Source of the DNA: Orientallactaga sibirica
Lineage: Eukaryota; Chordata; Mammalia; Rodentia; Dipodidae
Direction of reading: 5' to 3'
Assembly (NCBI GenBank): GCA_036365145.1
Contig: JAEOAD010002712.1
Coordinates: forward strand, 3,801,001-3,865,000
DNA: 64,000 bases
Position 1 is the stretch's first letter. Every line of letters begins with the position of its first letter. The notes below the pieces were generated by a model that saw only the letters and a list, made by a program, of their open reading frames with translations, did no database searches and was not told the DNA's origin. Both the position numbers and the translations under genes were made by a program. Positions 45,730 through 56,959 of this stretch are shown here, piece by piece.

Positions 45730-48284
45730 TGTTGCAGTCAGGTTTGCATTGTTGGCAGAAATCACGTGATCAAGAGCAGCTTGAGGGGGAAAAGGGTTTA
45801 TTTGGGCTTATAGACTAGAGGGGAAGCTCCACGATGGCAGGGAAAATGACAACATGAGCAGAGGGTGGACATTACCCCCTTGCCAACCTCAGGTGGACAA
45901 CAGGTAACAGGAGAGTGTGTCAGACACTGGCAAGGGGAAGCTGGCTATAACACCCATGAGCCCACCCCCAACAATACACTGCTTCCAGGAGGCATTAATT
46001 TCCAATTGCCATCAGCTGGGGACCTAGCATTCAGAACACCTAAGTTTATGGAGGACGCCTGAATCAAACCACCACATTCTGTCCCTGGCCCCCATAAACT
46101 GATAACCATCCAGTAAAATGCAATGCCTTCATCCAAGTTTAAAAGTCCCCATAGTTTTCATCACTCCCTATGATGTTCAGACATCCTCATAGCCCACAGT
46201 CCTTTAACTGAGTCATAATACCAAAAGTAAACCAAAAAGACCCATAATGGCACAGAATACACATTCACACTGTAAAAGATGGCACTGGAGAGATGGCTTA
46301 GCAGTTAAGGCATTTGCCTGCAAAGCCAAAGGATCCTGGTTTGACTCTCCAGAACCCACATAAGCCAGATGCACAAGCGAGCACATGCATCTGGAGTTCA
46401 TTTGCAGTGGTTGGAGGCCCTGGCATGCCCATTCTCTCTCTCTCTCTCTCTCTCTCTGCCTCTTTCTTTCTCTTAAATAAATAAAAAAAATAAATAAATA
46501 TTTTAAAAAGATGGCATTGGGCATAGCAAAGAAATATTCAACCAATACAAGATTTAAAACAACCGGGGCAGGGCTGGAGAGATGGCTTAGCAGTTAAGGG
46601 GCTTGCCTGCAAAGCCAAAGGTCCCAGGGTCGATTCCCCAGGGTCCATATAAGCCAGGTGCACACACATCTGGAGTTCATTTGTAGTGGCCCATTCCCTC
46701 TCTCTCCCCTGACTATTTCTGTATCTCTCTCTCTCTCTCTCTCAAATAAATAAATAAATAAATAAAAATTAAAAAAAATTTAAAAAGGGGCTGGCGAAAT
46801 GGCTTAGCAGTTAAGGCGTTTCACTGCAAAGCTAAAGGATCCCGGTTCTATTATCCAGGACCCACGTATGTCAGATGCACAAGGGGCACATGCATCTGGA
46901 CTTCGTTTGCAGTGGCTAGAGGCCCTGGCGTGCCCATTCTCTCTCTGTGCTTGCAAATAAATAAATAAAAATGAAAAAAATAAAAATAAAAACAACAACA
47001 ACAACCAGGGCAAGTATCAAACTCTGTAGCTCCAAGTCCAACAACTCTAATCAAAGACAAATCTCCAAGAGCGACAATTCTACCCAGCAACAAGTCTCTG
47101 GAGTTCCAATTCCGCCCCTCCAGCTAGGCTACTCACAGTCCTGCAAAACTTCATCTGGGGCTGGCAGCTCTCCTTGGCAACTATGTTGTGGTCCCAGCAT
47201 CTCCACTGGGTCTCCACTGCAACTCATGGTTCATCCTCATGGCTGCATCAGGTCTCCATGCAGACATCCACCAAATCTGCCTCACACTGCCCATGGCCAT
47301 TTCCAAAACACAAGACCATGTTGCAAACTCAATGATCCTCTCTTTCCTGCATTTCTTATACTCCATAATACCAGGTGGGGTGCCAATTTGTTAATCCAGG
47401 GGGGAATAAAGCAGACTTTGGAGAACAAGACACCCTTTAATACTGAGGCCCCTTCAAAAGAGTCTACATTCTTCCTGCTGCCCCAGTGCAGGTCAGCAGA
47501 CCCAATCTCAAAGGTTGTAATGTCTCAATTGCAGCTGACTGGCAGAAGTTTTGGCCTAAAGATTTCTTTCTGTGCCATATCCCTTTAATCACGCCAGTCC
47601 ATTTCTACGAAATGTAACTCTGTACAACTTCTCAGGACACGGCCATAACAGCAAGCCTCTCACCCAAACTGCTTTTTGCTCAGTCCAAGCAAAGCTCTTT
47701 CTCACCCTCATAAGCAAACTTCACAGTCCATAGTTCTTACTGCATTCTTACTGCATAGTTCTTACTTCTTTCAGCTCTGAGCAGAATAGTCCATCAAGCT
47801 GTACTTACAGCACTGCAAGGTGTCTTTTAGGCCAAGATTTCAAATCCTTCCACATTTGTCTTGAAAATCAGCTCCAAAAGGCCAAACCCACACAGTCATG
47901 CATCTAGCAGCAATCCCACTCCCCAATACCAACTATGACTGTTGCAGTCACGTTCTCATTGCTGGTAGAAATCACCTGACCAAGAGCAGCTTGTGGGAAA
48001 AAAGGTTTACTTTGGCTTACAGACTCGAGGGGAAGCTCCATGATGGCAGGAGAAAACGATGGCATGAGCAGAGGTGGACATCACCCCCTTGCCAACACCA
48101 GGTGGACAATAGGAACAGGAGAGTGTGCCAAATGCTGGCAATGGGGAGCTGGCTATAATACCCATAAGCCTGCCCCCAACAATACATGCCTCCAGGAGGC
48201 TTTAGTTTCCAATTGCCATCAGCTGGGGAGACTAGCATTCAGAACACCTAAGTTTATGTGGGACACCTGAATCAAACCAGCACA
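45730..48284 (-). mobile_element. Second complete MaLR (ORR1-like) element, carrying three SINEs
   Basis: LTRs at 45730-46076 and 47940-48284. The internal part is colinear with the element at 22.3-24.2 kb ('aaagatggcattgggcatag', 'attccgcccctccagctagg', 'acggccataacagcaagcct'). Three sense ID-type SINEs inserted at 46279-46510, 46569-46785 and 46789-46985. The flanks CTAGC and CTAAT only partly match. The 205-codon frame at 46971-47588 is antisense internal sequence, not a protein gene. Confidence 0.85.
46279..46985 (+). mobile_element. Three sense ID-type SINEs inside the MaLR element
   Basis: Copies at 46279-46510, 46569-46785 and 46789-46985; the last two are tail-to-head. Repeated host text 'gatggca(c/t)tgg' on both sides of the first (46269 and 46511) is its target duplication. 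Confidence 0.85.
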
Positions 48285-48464
48285 CTAATCAACAGGAGTT
48301 GTAATCATGAGCTATAATAATTAATTGTAGCTCAGAGTATGGAGAATAGCCTTTATCAGCTGTGGCCAATGGTTTTATATGTCTCCTCTACATTTTGCTG
48401 TAACTCTGTTCTGTGGGAATTCTTATGGTTCCAATTTTACAAGGGTAGAATCTGAAGTTTATTA

Positions 48465-48722
48465 TTTTTTAAAGTTTTATTTATTTATTTATTTATTTAA
48501 CAGAGTGAGAGAGAGAGAGAGAGGAAGAGAGAGAGAATGGGTGTACCAAGGCCTCTAGCCACTGCAAACAAACTCCAGATGCATGCACCACCTTGTGTAT
48601 CTGGCTTATGTGGGTCCTGGGGAATCGAACCTGGATCCTTTGCTTTCAGGACATGGCCATAACAGCAAGCCTCTCATACAAATTGCCAACGCCTTAACTG
48701 CTAAGCCATTCCTCCATCCCTG
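48465..48722 (-). mobile_element. ID-type SINE, antisense, with a foreign 40-bp patch
   Basis: Normal antisense SINE except that 48647-48688 ('acatggccataacagcaagc', 'ctctcatacaaattgcc') replaces the usual few bases between 'tttggcttt' and 'cgccttaac'. The patch matches MaLR internal sequence. Confidence 0.8.
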
Positions 48723-48734
48723 AAGTTTATTTTT

Positions 48735-49068
48735 TAAAAACTATTTTATTGATTTACTTGCAAGCAAGGGAGAGAAGGAGAGAGAGAATGAGAATGGGTG
48801 CACCAGGCCACCTGGCACTTCAAATGAATTCCAGATGCGTGCATCACATTGTGTATCTGGCTTTACATGGGGAATTGAACCCAGGCCAACAGGCTTTGCA
48901 AGAAAACACCTTTAACCACTGAGCCATCTCCAGCCCCAGACTTTCACTCTAGCCCAGGCTGACCTGGAATTCACTGTGTAGTCTCAGGGTGGCCTTGAAC
49001 TCTTGGCGACCCTCTTACCTCTGCCTCCCGAGTGCTGGGATTAAAGGCTTGCGCCACCATGCCCGGCT
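48735..49068 (-). mobile_element. ID-type SINE then B1, both antisense
   Basis: ID-type at 48735-48940; well-kept B1 at 48945-49068. Confidence 0.85.
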
Positions 49069-49482
49069 ACTGATAGAATCTTAAGACACTTGTAGCAGAT
49101 GCAAATTCTCTCCTCACAGCATGTCTAGTGAGTCAGGGACTCTGAGGCTGGGGTCCATTACCTGTGCTCTGGGGAGCCTTCCATGCAGTTCCGACGGACT
49201 TGGCGGTGGAGAGTCGTCCATTTCTTCATTTGTGAGATAAGTGCTTGTCTGCCAGGCTTGTGTGCTTGGGGAATGAATGTTTAGGGTGAGTGGACTTTCT
49301 CTCTGTTGACTTCCAGGTAATTTCCCATCTTGCCCATGTCCTGTTCCTGCCTTAGGAAATGCTACCAAAAATCCCACATCTCTCCTGGGACATTCTGGGC
49401 CCATCAACCCTGGCTGGAGGTTCCTGGAATTTTAAAACTGTGGCTTCCTTGGCCCTCCTCACCCCCCATCTTCCTTTCATTT
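49069..49482. other. Unique intronic sequence
   Basis: Nothing recognised. Confidence 0.35.
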
Positions 49483-49488
49483 ATACAG

Positions 49489-49944
49489 TGCCGGTTCTTT
49501 TCCTCCACCACCGGCAGGTAGAGCGGAAGAGAGAGAGAGTTGGGCCAGCCGCTTCTCTCGAGGCTGAGCGGGAAGGCGGTGTCGCAGCTCAAAAACCTTC
49601 CCAGGCCACTGGGGAAAAGAAAACCACATTGAGCCGGGAGTCCATCTAGGGCGGAAAACTCTCTGTTTATTGTCATGGGAAGGTGTTTATATATTTTGAG
49701 AAAGAGGGTGGGAAAAAGGATGAGATAAAGGTGTAAGGGCCAATAGTATTTCACCACGTCAGCAGTAGCTGGGCGGAGGCAGTTTCGGCTCAGGTGCTGA
49801 GTCACTCCAAGGACAGGTCGCAAAACTCTAGTCAGGCTCCACTAGGCCTCACAAGCGGGAGTAGGCCAAGGGCAGGTCGCTAAACTCTAGCTGGGCTTAG
49901 AAATTTCCACTAGGCCTCACACCGGGGCCTCTTAGGGCCCAACA
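49489..49944 (-). mobile_element. Solo ERV LTR, antisense (class-II/IAP-like)
   Basis: On the minus strand the 456-bp element starts TGTTGGGCCC and ends CCGGCA. Flanks are ATACAG (49483-49488) and ATACGG (49945-49950), a 6-bp duplication with one mismatch, fitting class II (betaretrovirus/IAP-like) integration. A TATA-like 'atatataaaca' and an AATAAA (both minus) lie in the right order. U3 carries an imperfect direct repeat ('caggtcgcaaaactctag' and 'caggtcgctaaactctag', each followed by 'ccactaggcctcaca'). No coding interior remains. Confidence 0.8.
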
Positions 49945-50091
49945 ATACGGAGGTGGCTGGAGCCCCTTTCTGCTACTGGCTGCATTCTCTTTCTTGTTGA
50001 GGTTTGTTCTTTCTCACTTTGCACTTGTCGTATGAGGCTGGGGACGCTGGTGTTTCTGCTCAGTCTGACATTTTTAAATGCTGACTGATGC

Positions 50092-50768
50092 TTTTTTTTT
50101 TTTGTTTTGTTTTATTGACAGCTTCCATAATTACAGACAATAAACCATGATATTTCCCTCCCCTCCCTCATTTTCCCCTTCACAAATCCATTCTCCATCA
50201 TATCCCTCCTTCTCCCCATTAGTCTCTGTTTTAGTTTGATGTCATTGTCTTTTCCTCCAATTATGAGGGTCTTGTGAAGGTAGTTCCAGGCACTGCAAGG
50301 TCATGGATATTGGCGCCAATTTGTGTCTGGGCCATTGCATTGTAAGGAGTCCTACCCTTCCTTTGGCTCTTACATTTTTTTTCCACCACCTCTTCCGCAA
50401 TGGACCCTGAGCCTTGGAAGATGTGATAGAGGTGTTTCAGTGCTAAACACTCCTCCATCACATCTTCTCAGCACTATGGTGCCTTTTGGGTCATCCCAGT
50501 GGTCACCGCCATTTGAAAAGAGAAGCTTCTCTAACCAAAAGTGAGAGTAGCATTAAAATAAAGTGCTTACAGGGCAGTTTAGTGAGCATAATATATGCAT
50601 TTAGCCAGAAAAGAGCAGGTGTTACACTGCTAAGACTCATGACCTCCCCCACTATAGGCTTTTGATTGGGTTTTCAGTACCAGGCACATATTCCCTCCCA
50701 TAGAGTGGACCAGCGTTCTTAGGCTTAGGAGGCAGGCGCCTTAACCGCTAAGCCATCTCTCCAGCCCT
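50092..50768 (-). mobile_element. SINE-L1 chimeric retroinsertion
   Basis: On the minus strand: the first 56 or so bases of a long-variant ID-type SINE (50713-50768, exact SINE 5' end) fuse directly to about 610 bp of L1 3' UTR (50106-50712) and an A-tail (50092-50102). The flanks are GACTGATGCTTTTTT (50083-50097) and GACTGATACTTTTTT (50770-50784). These repeats span both parts, so they inserted as one cDNA. Confidence 0.75.
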
Positions 50769-50789
50769 GGACTGATACTTTTTTAAAAA

Positions 50790-51878
50790 ATGAGACCATT
50801 TTTTTTTAATTTTTATACCTTTATTTTATTTTATTTTATTATTTTTTATTGACAACTTCTTTAATTGTAGACAATATCCCATGTTATTTCCCTCCCTCCC
50901 CCCACTTTCCCCTTTACAACTTCACTCTCCATCATATCCCCTCTCCCTCTCAATCAGTCTCTCTTTTCAGTTTGATGTCATGATCTTTTCCTCCTATTAT
51001 GATGGTCTTATGTAGGTAGTGTCAGGCACTGTGAGGTCATGGATATCCAGGCCATTTTGTGTCTGAAGGAGCATTCCTTTGGCTCTTACATTCTTTCCGC
51101 CTCCTCTTCCACAATGGACCCTGAGCCTTGGAAGGTAGGTTTGAGATGTTTCAGTGCTGAGCACTCTTCTGTCACTTCTTCTCAGCACCATGGTGCCTTC
51201 TGAGTCATCCCAAGGTTGACACCATCTGAAAAGAGAAGCTTCTCAAACCAAAAGTGAGAGTAGCATTAATATATGGGTGTGGACATTAAGAGAACTGCTT
51301 ACTGGGCAGTTTGGTGAGCATAGTATATACATTTAGCAAGACTCCAGCAGACATTATACTCTTAGGGCTCATGACTACTCCGTCATACATTTTCAGTATC
51401 AGGGATGTGTTCCCTCCCATGGAACGGGCCTCCAGTCCAATTAGAGAGCAGTTGGTTTCCCCATAACAGACATGCCACTATTGTACCCGTTGGCTCATTT
51501 GGCCTGGCTGGCCAAGTTTAAAGCTTGCAGTGTTCACTGTTGAATACCTTCACTGGTGTTTTCTCTCTCCCATTGACCTGCATGCAGTGTAGCTTTTTCC
51601 AGCTTTCTGTCAGCTGGTCCTCATGGAGGAGGCTTTCAGCTCAGCTCCAGCAGGATTTCTCAGTGACCTTGACAAGTATGTGGAGTCTTCAGCAATAGGG
51701 TCTTCCCATCTATTCCTGGTGGGAAACCAGGGGCCCAGCAATGGTCTATAATGTTTTAGGGGTATCTGTGACCTCCCTAGCCAACAACTCACTGGAAGGC
51801 ATCCCATCCCTGGCACTGAAAATTTTCTAGTAACAATCTATGGCTTCTGAGTGTTCCATTGTCCAGAAAAGTAGGTTG
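50790..51878 (-). mobile_element. 5'-truncated L1 3' UTR insertion
   Basis: About 1.1 kb of the same UTR family with a complex A-rich tail ((TTTTA)n at 50815-50840). Flanking repeats are GGACTGATACTTTTTTAA (50769-50786) and GGACTGATATTTTTTAAG (51879-51896). Confidence 0.75.
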
Positions 51879-51896
51879 GACTGATATTTTTTAAGG

Positions 51897-52209
51897 CAAG
51901 AGCAGGCCTTAAGTTCTTGCCATTCTCCTGTCAGATGAAGTTCGGCTTTATTCTTTCCCACCTAGCTAGAGCACCCAGGACTTAGACTCCATCCAGCCTG
52001 GACTCAGTGACTGTTCTCTGTACTATCTTCATTTAAGATGCCTCCTCCCGTCAACCTTCCCCACCGCTCCCTCTCATTGTCACAGCAGTGCCTGCGTTCC
52101 CCGAGTCTCCCTGTCAGGGTGGAAACAAGGGCCATCACTGCCTTGTTCATCACAAAGGGTTGAGGCCGACACCCTACGACATGAGAAATGGTTACAAGCA
52201 AAAGTGTGA
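51897..52209. other. Unique intronic sequence
   Basis: Nothing recognised. Confidence 0.35.
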
Positions 52210-52330
52210 CAGCTCGGGAGGCAGAGGTAGGAGGATTGCCATGAGTTCGAGGCCACCCTCGAACATAGTGAATTCCAGGTCAGCCTGGGCTAGAATGAGA
52301 CCCTATCTTGAAAAACCAAGAAAAAATTTA
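52210..52330 (+). mobile_element. B1 SINE, sense, 5'-truncated
   Basis: Starts in mid-element at 'gctcgggaggcagaggtagg'. Confidence 0.85.
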
Positions 52331-52386
52331 AAATTTTTAAAATATTTTATTTGTTTATGAGAGAAAGGGGAGAGAGAGAAACAGAG

Positions 52387-52419
<33 letters not shown>

Positions 52420-52575
52420 ATGAATGGGTGCGCCAGGGCCCGTAGCCATTGCAAACAAACTCCAGATACATGCACCACCTCTTCATCTGGCTTATGTGGG
52501 TACTGGGCAATTGAACTTGGGTCCTTAGGCTTCATGGGCAAACACCTTAACTGCTAAGCCATTTTCTAGCCCCTT
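52331..52575 (-). mobile_element. ID-type SINE, antisense
   Basis: A (CA)n/(GA)n stretch at 52388-52420 is the antisense of its CT-rich region. Confidence 0.85.
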
Positions 52576-52700
52576 TCTTTCTCCTTCTTTCCTTCCTTCC
52601 TTCCTTCCTTCCTTCCTTCCTTCCTTCCTTCCTCCCTCCCTCCCTCCTTCCCTCTCTCCCTCCCTCTCCCCTTCCTTCTTTCTTTTTTTTTTTTTTTTTT
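52576..52700. repeat. (CTTC)n/(CCCT)n simple repeat and T run
   Basis: About 100 bp of pyrimidine repeat followed by a 20-bp T run, which is the tail of the next B1. Confidence 0.9.
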
Positions 52701-53728
52701 CCCCAAGGTAGGGTCTCACTCTAGTCCAGGCTGACCTGGAATGCCTCTAACTCATGGCGATCCACCTACTTCTGCCTCCCAAATGCTGGGATTGAAGACG
52801 CGCGCCACCATGCCTGGCCGTCTTTCTTGTTTTTTTGAGGTAGGGTTTCTTTCTAGGCCAGGCTGTCCTAAAATTCACTATGTTTCTTTTTCTTTTTCTT
52901 TTCTTTTTGGCTTTTCGAAGTAGGGTCTCACTGTGATCCAGGCTAACCTGGAATTAACTATATAGTCTCAGGGTGGCCTCAAACTCATGGCGATCCTCCT
53001 ACCTCTGCCTCCAGAGTGCTGGGATCTAAAATTCACTATGTAGTCTCAGGCTGGCCTCAAACTCACGGTGATCCTCTTATCTCTGCCTCCTGAGTGCTGG
53101 GATCAAAGATACATACCATCACGCCTGGCTTCCAACTCTTTCTTCTGGAGAAGAAATCAAACTGGTGCCCAGCACTGCTGGCAGCTAGTTTGGCCAGCTC
53201 AGTTGCTCTGAGAGTCCTTCCACCTATTCGAGGTAATGCTGTCTCCACTACACAGATCTTTGAGTAACACAGGAGAGAAATGCAGATCTAGCTTTAGAAA
53301 AAATGTTTTCTAGTAGTAGTTAATACCTTCAATGTTTTTTTGTTTGTTTTGTTTTGTTTTTTGAGGTAGAGTCTTACTCAGGTTGACCTGGAATGCACAA
53401 TATAGTCTCAGAGTGGCCTCGAACTCATGGTGATCCTCCTACTTCTGCCTCCGCAGTGCTGGGATTAAAGGCATATGCTACCACACCCAGCACCTTTTTT
53501 TCCCCTGGTTTTATGAGGGTCTCACTCTAGCTCAGGCTGAACTGGAATTCACTATGTAATCTCAGGGTGGCCTCGAACTCATGGTGATCCTCCTACTTCT
53601 GCCTCCGTAGTGCTGGGATTAAAGGCATATGCTACCACACCCAGCAACTTTTTTTTTCCTGGTTTTATGAGGGTCTCACTCTAGCCCAGGCTGAACTGGA
53701 ATTCACTATGTAATCTCAGGGTGGCCCC
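52701..53728 (-). mobile_element. Pile of antisense B1 copies, including a 154-bp tandem duplication
   Basis: B1 units or fragments at about 52701-52820, 52835-52885, 52895-53030, 53030-53130, 53350-53492, 53505-53650 and 53660-53728. 'ggttttatgagggtctcact' recurs at 53507 and 53661, and the text between is nearly identical. About 220 bp at 53130-53350 is unique. Confidence 0.85.
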
Positions 53729-53739
53729 CTCTTATTTTT

Positions 53740-53800
53740 TTTTACTTTGGAATGGATTTTTTTCATGTTGTTTTTGTGTGTGGTATGTATGCGTGTACAT

Positions 53801-53840
<40 letters not shown>

Positions 53841-54035
53841 CGTGGGTGTGTGCGTGTGTACACCAGAGGTTGATGTAGGGTGTCCTCCTCGATTGATCTC
53901 CACCTAGTTTTCTGAGAGGTTAGCTAGTGAACAAACCCTGCCATGCCCAGCTTCTTCTGGGGTGCTGGGGATTGAACTCAGGCCTCCGTGCTTCTCTGGC
54001 AAGCACTTTATGAAATGAACCATCTCTCTAGCCCC
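53740..54035 (-). mobile_element. B4-like SINE, antisense, with (TG)n
   Basis: (TG)n at 53806-53837; 'ggggattgaactcaggcctc' and 'gaaccatctctctagcccc' end. Confidence 0.7.
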
Positions 54036-54172
54036 TTTTGTGTGTTAGTCAATGATAGTCTAAGGCTTTCTGTCGAATGTACCTGCAGTCTATACCTTTA
54101 TAGTTGTATAGCTGACAGATAGGTAGATGTTAAAATATTGTGATTATAAATGTGACTATAAACTTGGTTAAG

Positions 54173-54360
54173 GGCTGGAGAGATGGCTTTGTAGTTAAGG
54201 CACTTGCCTGTGAAGCCCAGGGACCCAGGGTCAATTCTCCAGTACCCACATAAGCCAGATGCACAAGGTTGCACATTGTTTGCAGACAATGTGGCTAGAG
54301 GTGCTGGCATGCCCATTCTCTCTCTCAAACAAACAAACAAACAAACAAATAATTAAAACT
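54173..54360 (+). mobile_element. ID-type SINE, sense
   Basis: Tail (AAAC)n at 54329-54350. 'aaacttgact' / 'aaaacttgac' near 54355-54380 duplicates the host text. Confidence 0.85.
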
Positions 54361-54873
54361 TGACTAAAAAAAAAAACTTGACTAAGCTATTGAGCCCCTT
54401 CTAACAAGGACCACATAAACAAATGTGTCTTAGCAGTAATTCACCACACCACTGACCTCTTACTAAGTAAATATTTTTCCATAATAAAAGATATCTCTGC
54501 ATTTCTGACATGTTTCCATCCCCCCACTGCTTGTGAAGCTGATTCACCCATTTTTATTGTTTTAAAACCCTTAATTTGATGCTGGATGAAGATGGTCATG
54601 TTTTTGAGACCATGTACTTAGGGGTGACTATCCAGTAAACAAAGTGCTTGAGTTTGCTTTTGAAATTAAATTTCTCTCCCCATTGTAATTTACTGACTTA
54701 ATAAAAAATGTATTTCTGTAGGATATTAAAATCTCAGACAAAGCAAATTACTATTGAATCTCTTGGGAGTTCAGTTTGTTTTGTGCAAAGATTGGGCCCT
54801 TGACAGTTTAGAAGAGTCACATTTGACTCTCTCTGTCTCTACTAAATAAATAAAAAAAAATTAAAAAGAAAAA
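54361..54873. other. Repeat-free AT-rich intronic block
   Basis: About 450 bp of complex AT-rich sequence with no SINE or L1 text in a region otherwise full of repeats. It could be conserved non-coding DNA. No motif is decisive. Confidence 0.35.
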
Positions 54874-55085
54874 AAGGGCTGGAGAGATAGCTTAGTGGTT
54901 AAGCACATGCCTGTGAAGCTTAAGGACCCTGGTTTGGTTCTCTAGGTCTCACGTGATGCTCAAGGTGGCGAACACATCTGGAGTTCATTTGCAGTGGCTA
55001 GAGGCCCTGGAGCACCCATTCTCCCTCTCCCTCTCTCTCTTTCCCTGTCCTTGTCTCGAATAAATAAAAAAAAAAATTAAAAATA
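54874..55085 (+). mobile_element. ID-type SINE, sense
   Basis: 'ggctggagagatagcttagt'; flanking 'tagaagagtcacatttg' occurs at 54809 and 55085, a 17-bp target duplication that includes about 60 bp of sequence before the SINE. Confidence 0.85.
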
Positions 55086-55275
55086 GAAGAGTCACATTTG
55101 TGAGATTTTATTTTTGCAGAACCCAAGAGCCACAGCCTGGCTTTGGCTGATGTTGAGACGTGACGTGTTTGACGTGGGTGCAGCACGCTGACTCTGCTTC
55201 TGATCCCTCTTTCCACCTTCTTCTTTCTCCCTAAGTATCAGCAGGTTTTGGTCTTGTTTACTTAGAAAGTAAAGC

Positions 55276-55440
55276 TGGGCATGGTGGTTCACATCTGTAA
55301 TCCCAGCCCTGGGGAGGCTGAGACAGGAATATTGCTTTGAGTTTGAGGTCCGTCTCTGGGCTACATAGTGAATTTGAGGCTAGCCTGGGCTACAGAGTGA
55401 GACCCTGTTTCAAAAAACCAAACCAAACCAAAACAAAACA
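55276..55440 (+). mobile_element. Older B1-like SINE, sense
   Basis: 'gctgggcatggtggttcaca' start and an (AAACC)n tail. It is more diverged than neighbouring B1 copies. Confidence 0.8.
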
Positions 55441-56031
55441 CAGAGGCGTTCCTTGGATGGGGTTTTCTTGGGTCCTGGGCTTGGCCTGGGCTTCCTGTGT
55501 GTCTGCTCTTGTCGCCATCTGAGTTGTCACTTCCTGTTTTGCTGACCTCAGGGACACGGCGCGTGTATTTCCACGCAGTCTTGCTCTTAAAGAGGACGTG
55601 TCCTGCATAATCTGCAACGTTACACGGCTTCAGGAAGACTGCTCTTTTCTGAGTCAAACATCTTGAGTTCTTAGAACTACACTGGGAAGCATTTACTGTA
55701 GTACTCCGAACAGCCAGCGTCGGAAGGGAAGGATAACTCTGTGTGAGCGGCTTGCTGAATATGTCTTTTATCTGGATAATCGCCTGAACCGAGTCACTTT
55801 TCTAAGCCATTGCGTTAGTAGGTTTAGCCTTTGTTATTTGAGGTAATTATGATGGAAAGCGATTTTCTAATAATTTTCGTTTAGAATATCTCTGGGTTAG
55901 GCTTTATGGGCAAATGGTAGGTTTGGGACCAGTACGACGCAGGTAACATTCAGGGTAGCTTGGCTTGTGCCTCTCAGCTGAGGAAACTTACTGATAGGGG
56001 AGGGAAGTCTTTTGGAATCTTAGATAATGCC

Positions 56032-56074
<43 letters not shown>

Positions 56075-56584
56075 TTTTTTCATTCCATGAACTGGCTGAG
56101 GGAGGTAGGATTTAGGAAACCTTTCATTTAGTCTTGGGGCTGGACGGCAGTACAACCCGACTGATGTGCACGAAAGACCTGGGAACTTTCAGTGAGAGCC
56201 AGTGAAGGCATCGTGCCCAGGGCAGCCAGCCTGAGCCTGAGCAGGGCAGGAGCAGCTCCGTTAGTTTAGACAGTGATTGGGAGGCAAGCTTCGCATTTCA
56301 GCATCGACTTTCTACTTGCAGAAGGTATCCATGGGTTCCGCACACACTGGAGCAACGATGTACATACCTTTACTTTGTGTTAGGAGCCATAAGTGATCTA
56401 AGATGACATGTAGAGGTTGGCTATGCAAATACCATGTGTTTAAGGAGCCTGAGCACCAGTCTGCTTTAATGTCCTGGGCACGAGGCAATGGAACCATCCC
56501 CTAAGACACGGAGGGATGGCTGTCATGACATTATTTCTCACTCTTTCTCACTCACTCTCTTTATGGTTGTTTTGCATTTTAGAA
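55441..56584. other. Mostly unique intronic block with (TTTA)n at 56034-56078
   Basis: The longest repeat-poor stretch in this half. Only the TTTA microsatellite is recognisable. A candidate for conserved intronic sequence. Confidence 0.4.
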
Positions 56585-56897
56585 AATATTTTTACTGATT
56601 TATAAAGGGAGGGATGGAGGGAAGGAGGGGGAGGAGGAAGAGAGAAAGAGAGAGAGAGTCACACACAGAGAGAAAGAGAGACAGAGAGACACAGAGAGAG
56701 AGAAAGAGAGAGAGAAGATGGGTTGTACCAGGACTTCTTGCCCCCTGCAAACAATCTCCAGATGCATGTGCCACTTTGTGTAACTGGCCTTTGTAGGCAC
56801 TGCAAAATTGAACTTGGGCCATCAGATTTTGCAAGCAAGTGCCTTTAACCAGTGAGCTGTCTGCCAAGCCTTTTTTTTTTTTTTTTTGAGACACACA

Positions 56898-56959
<62 letters not shown>

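Noticed and set aside
46971..47588. 205-codon plus-strand frame
   Set aside because: It is antisense MaLR internal sequence and is broken in the colinear copy at 22.6-23.8 kb.
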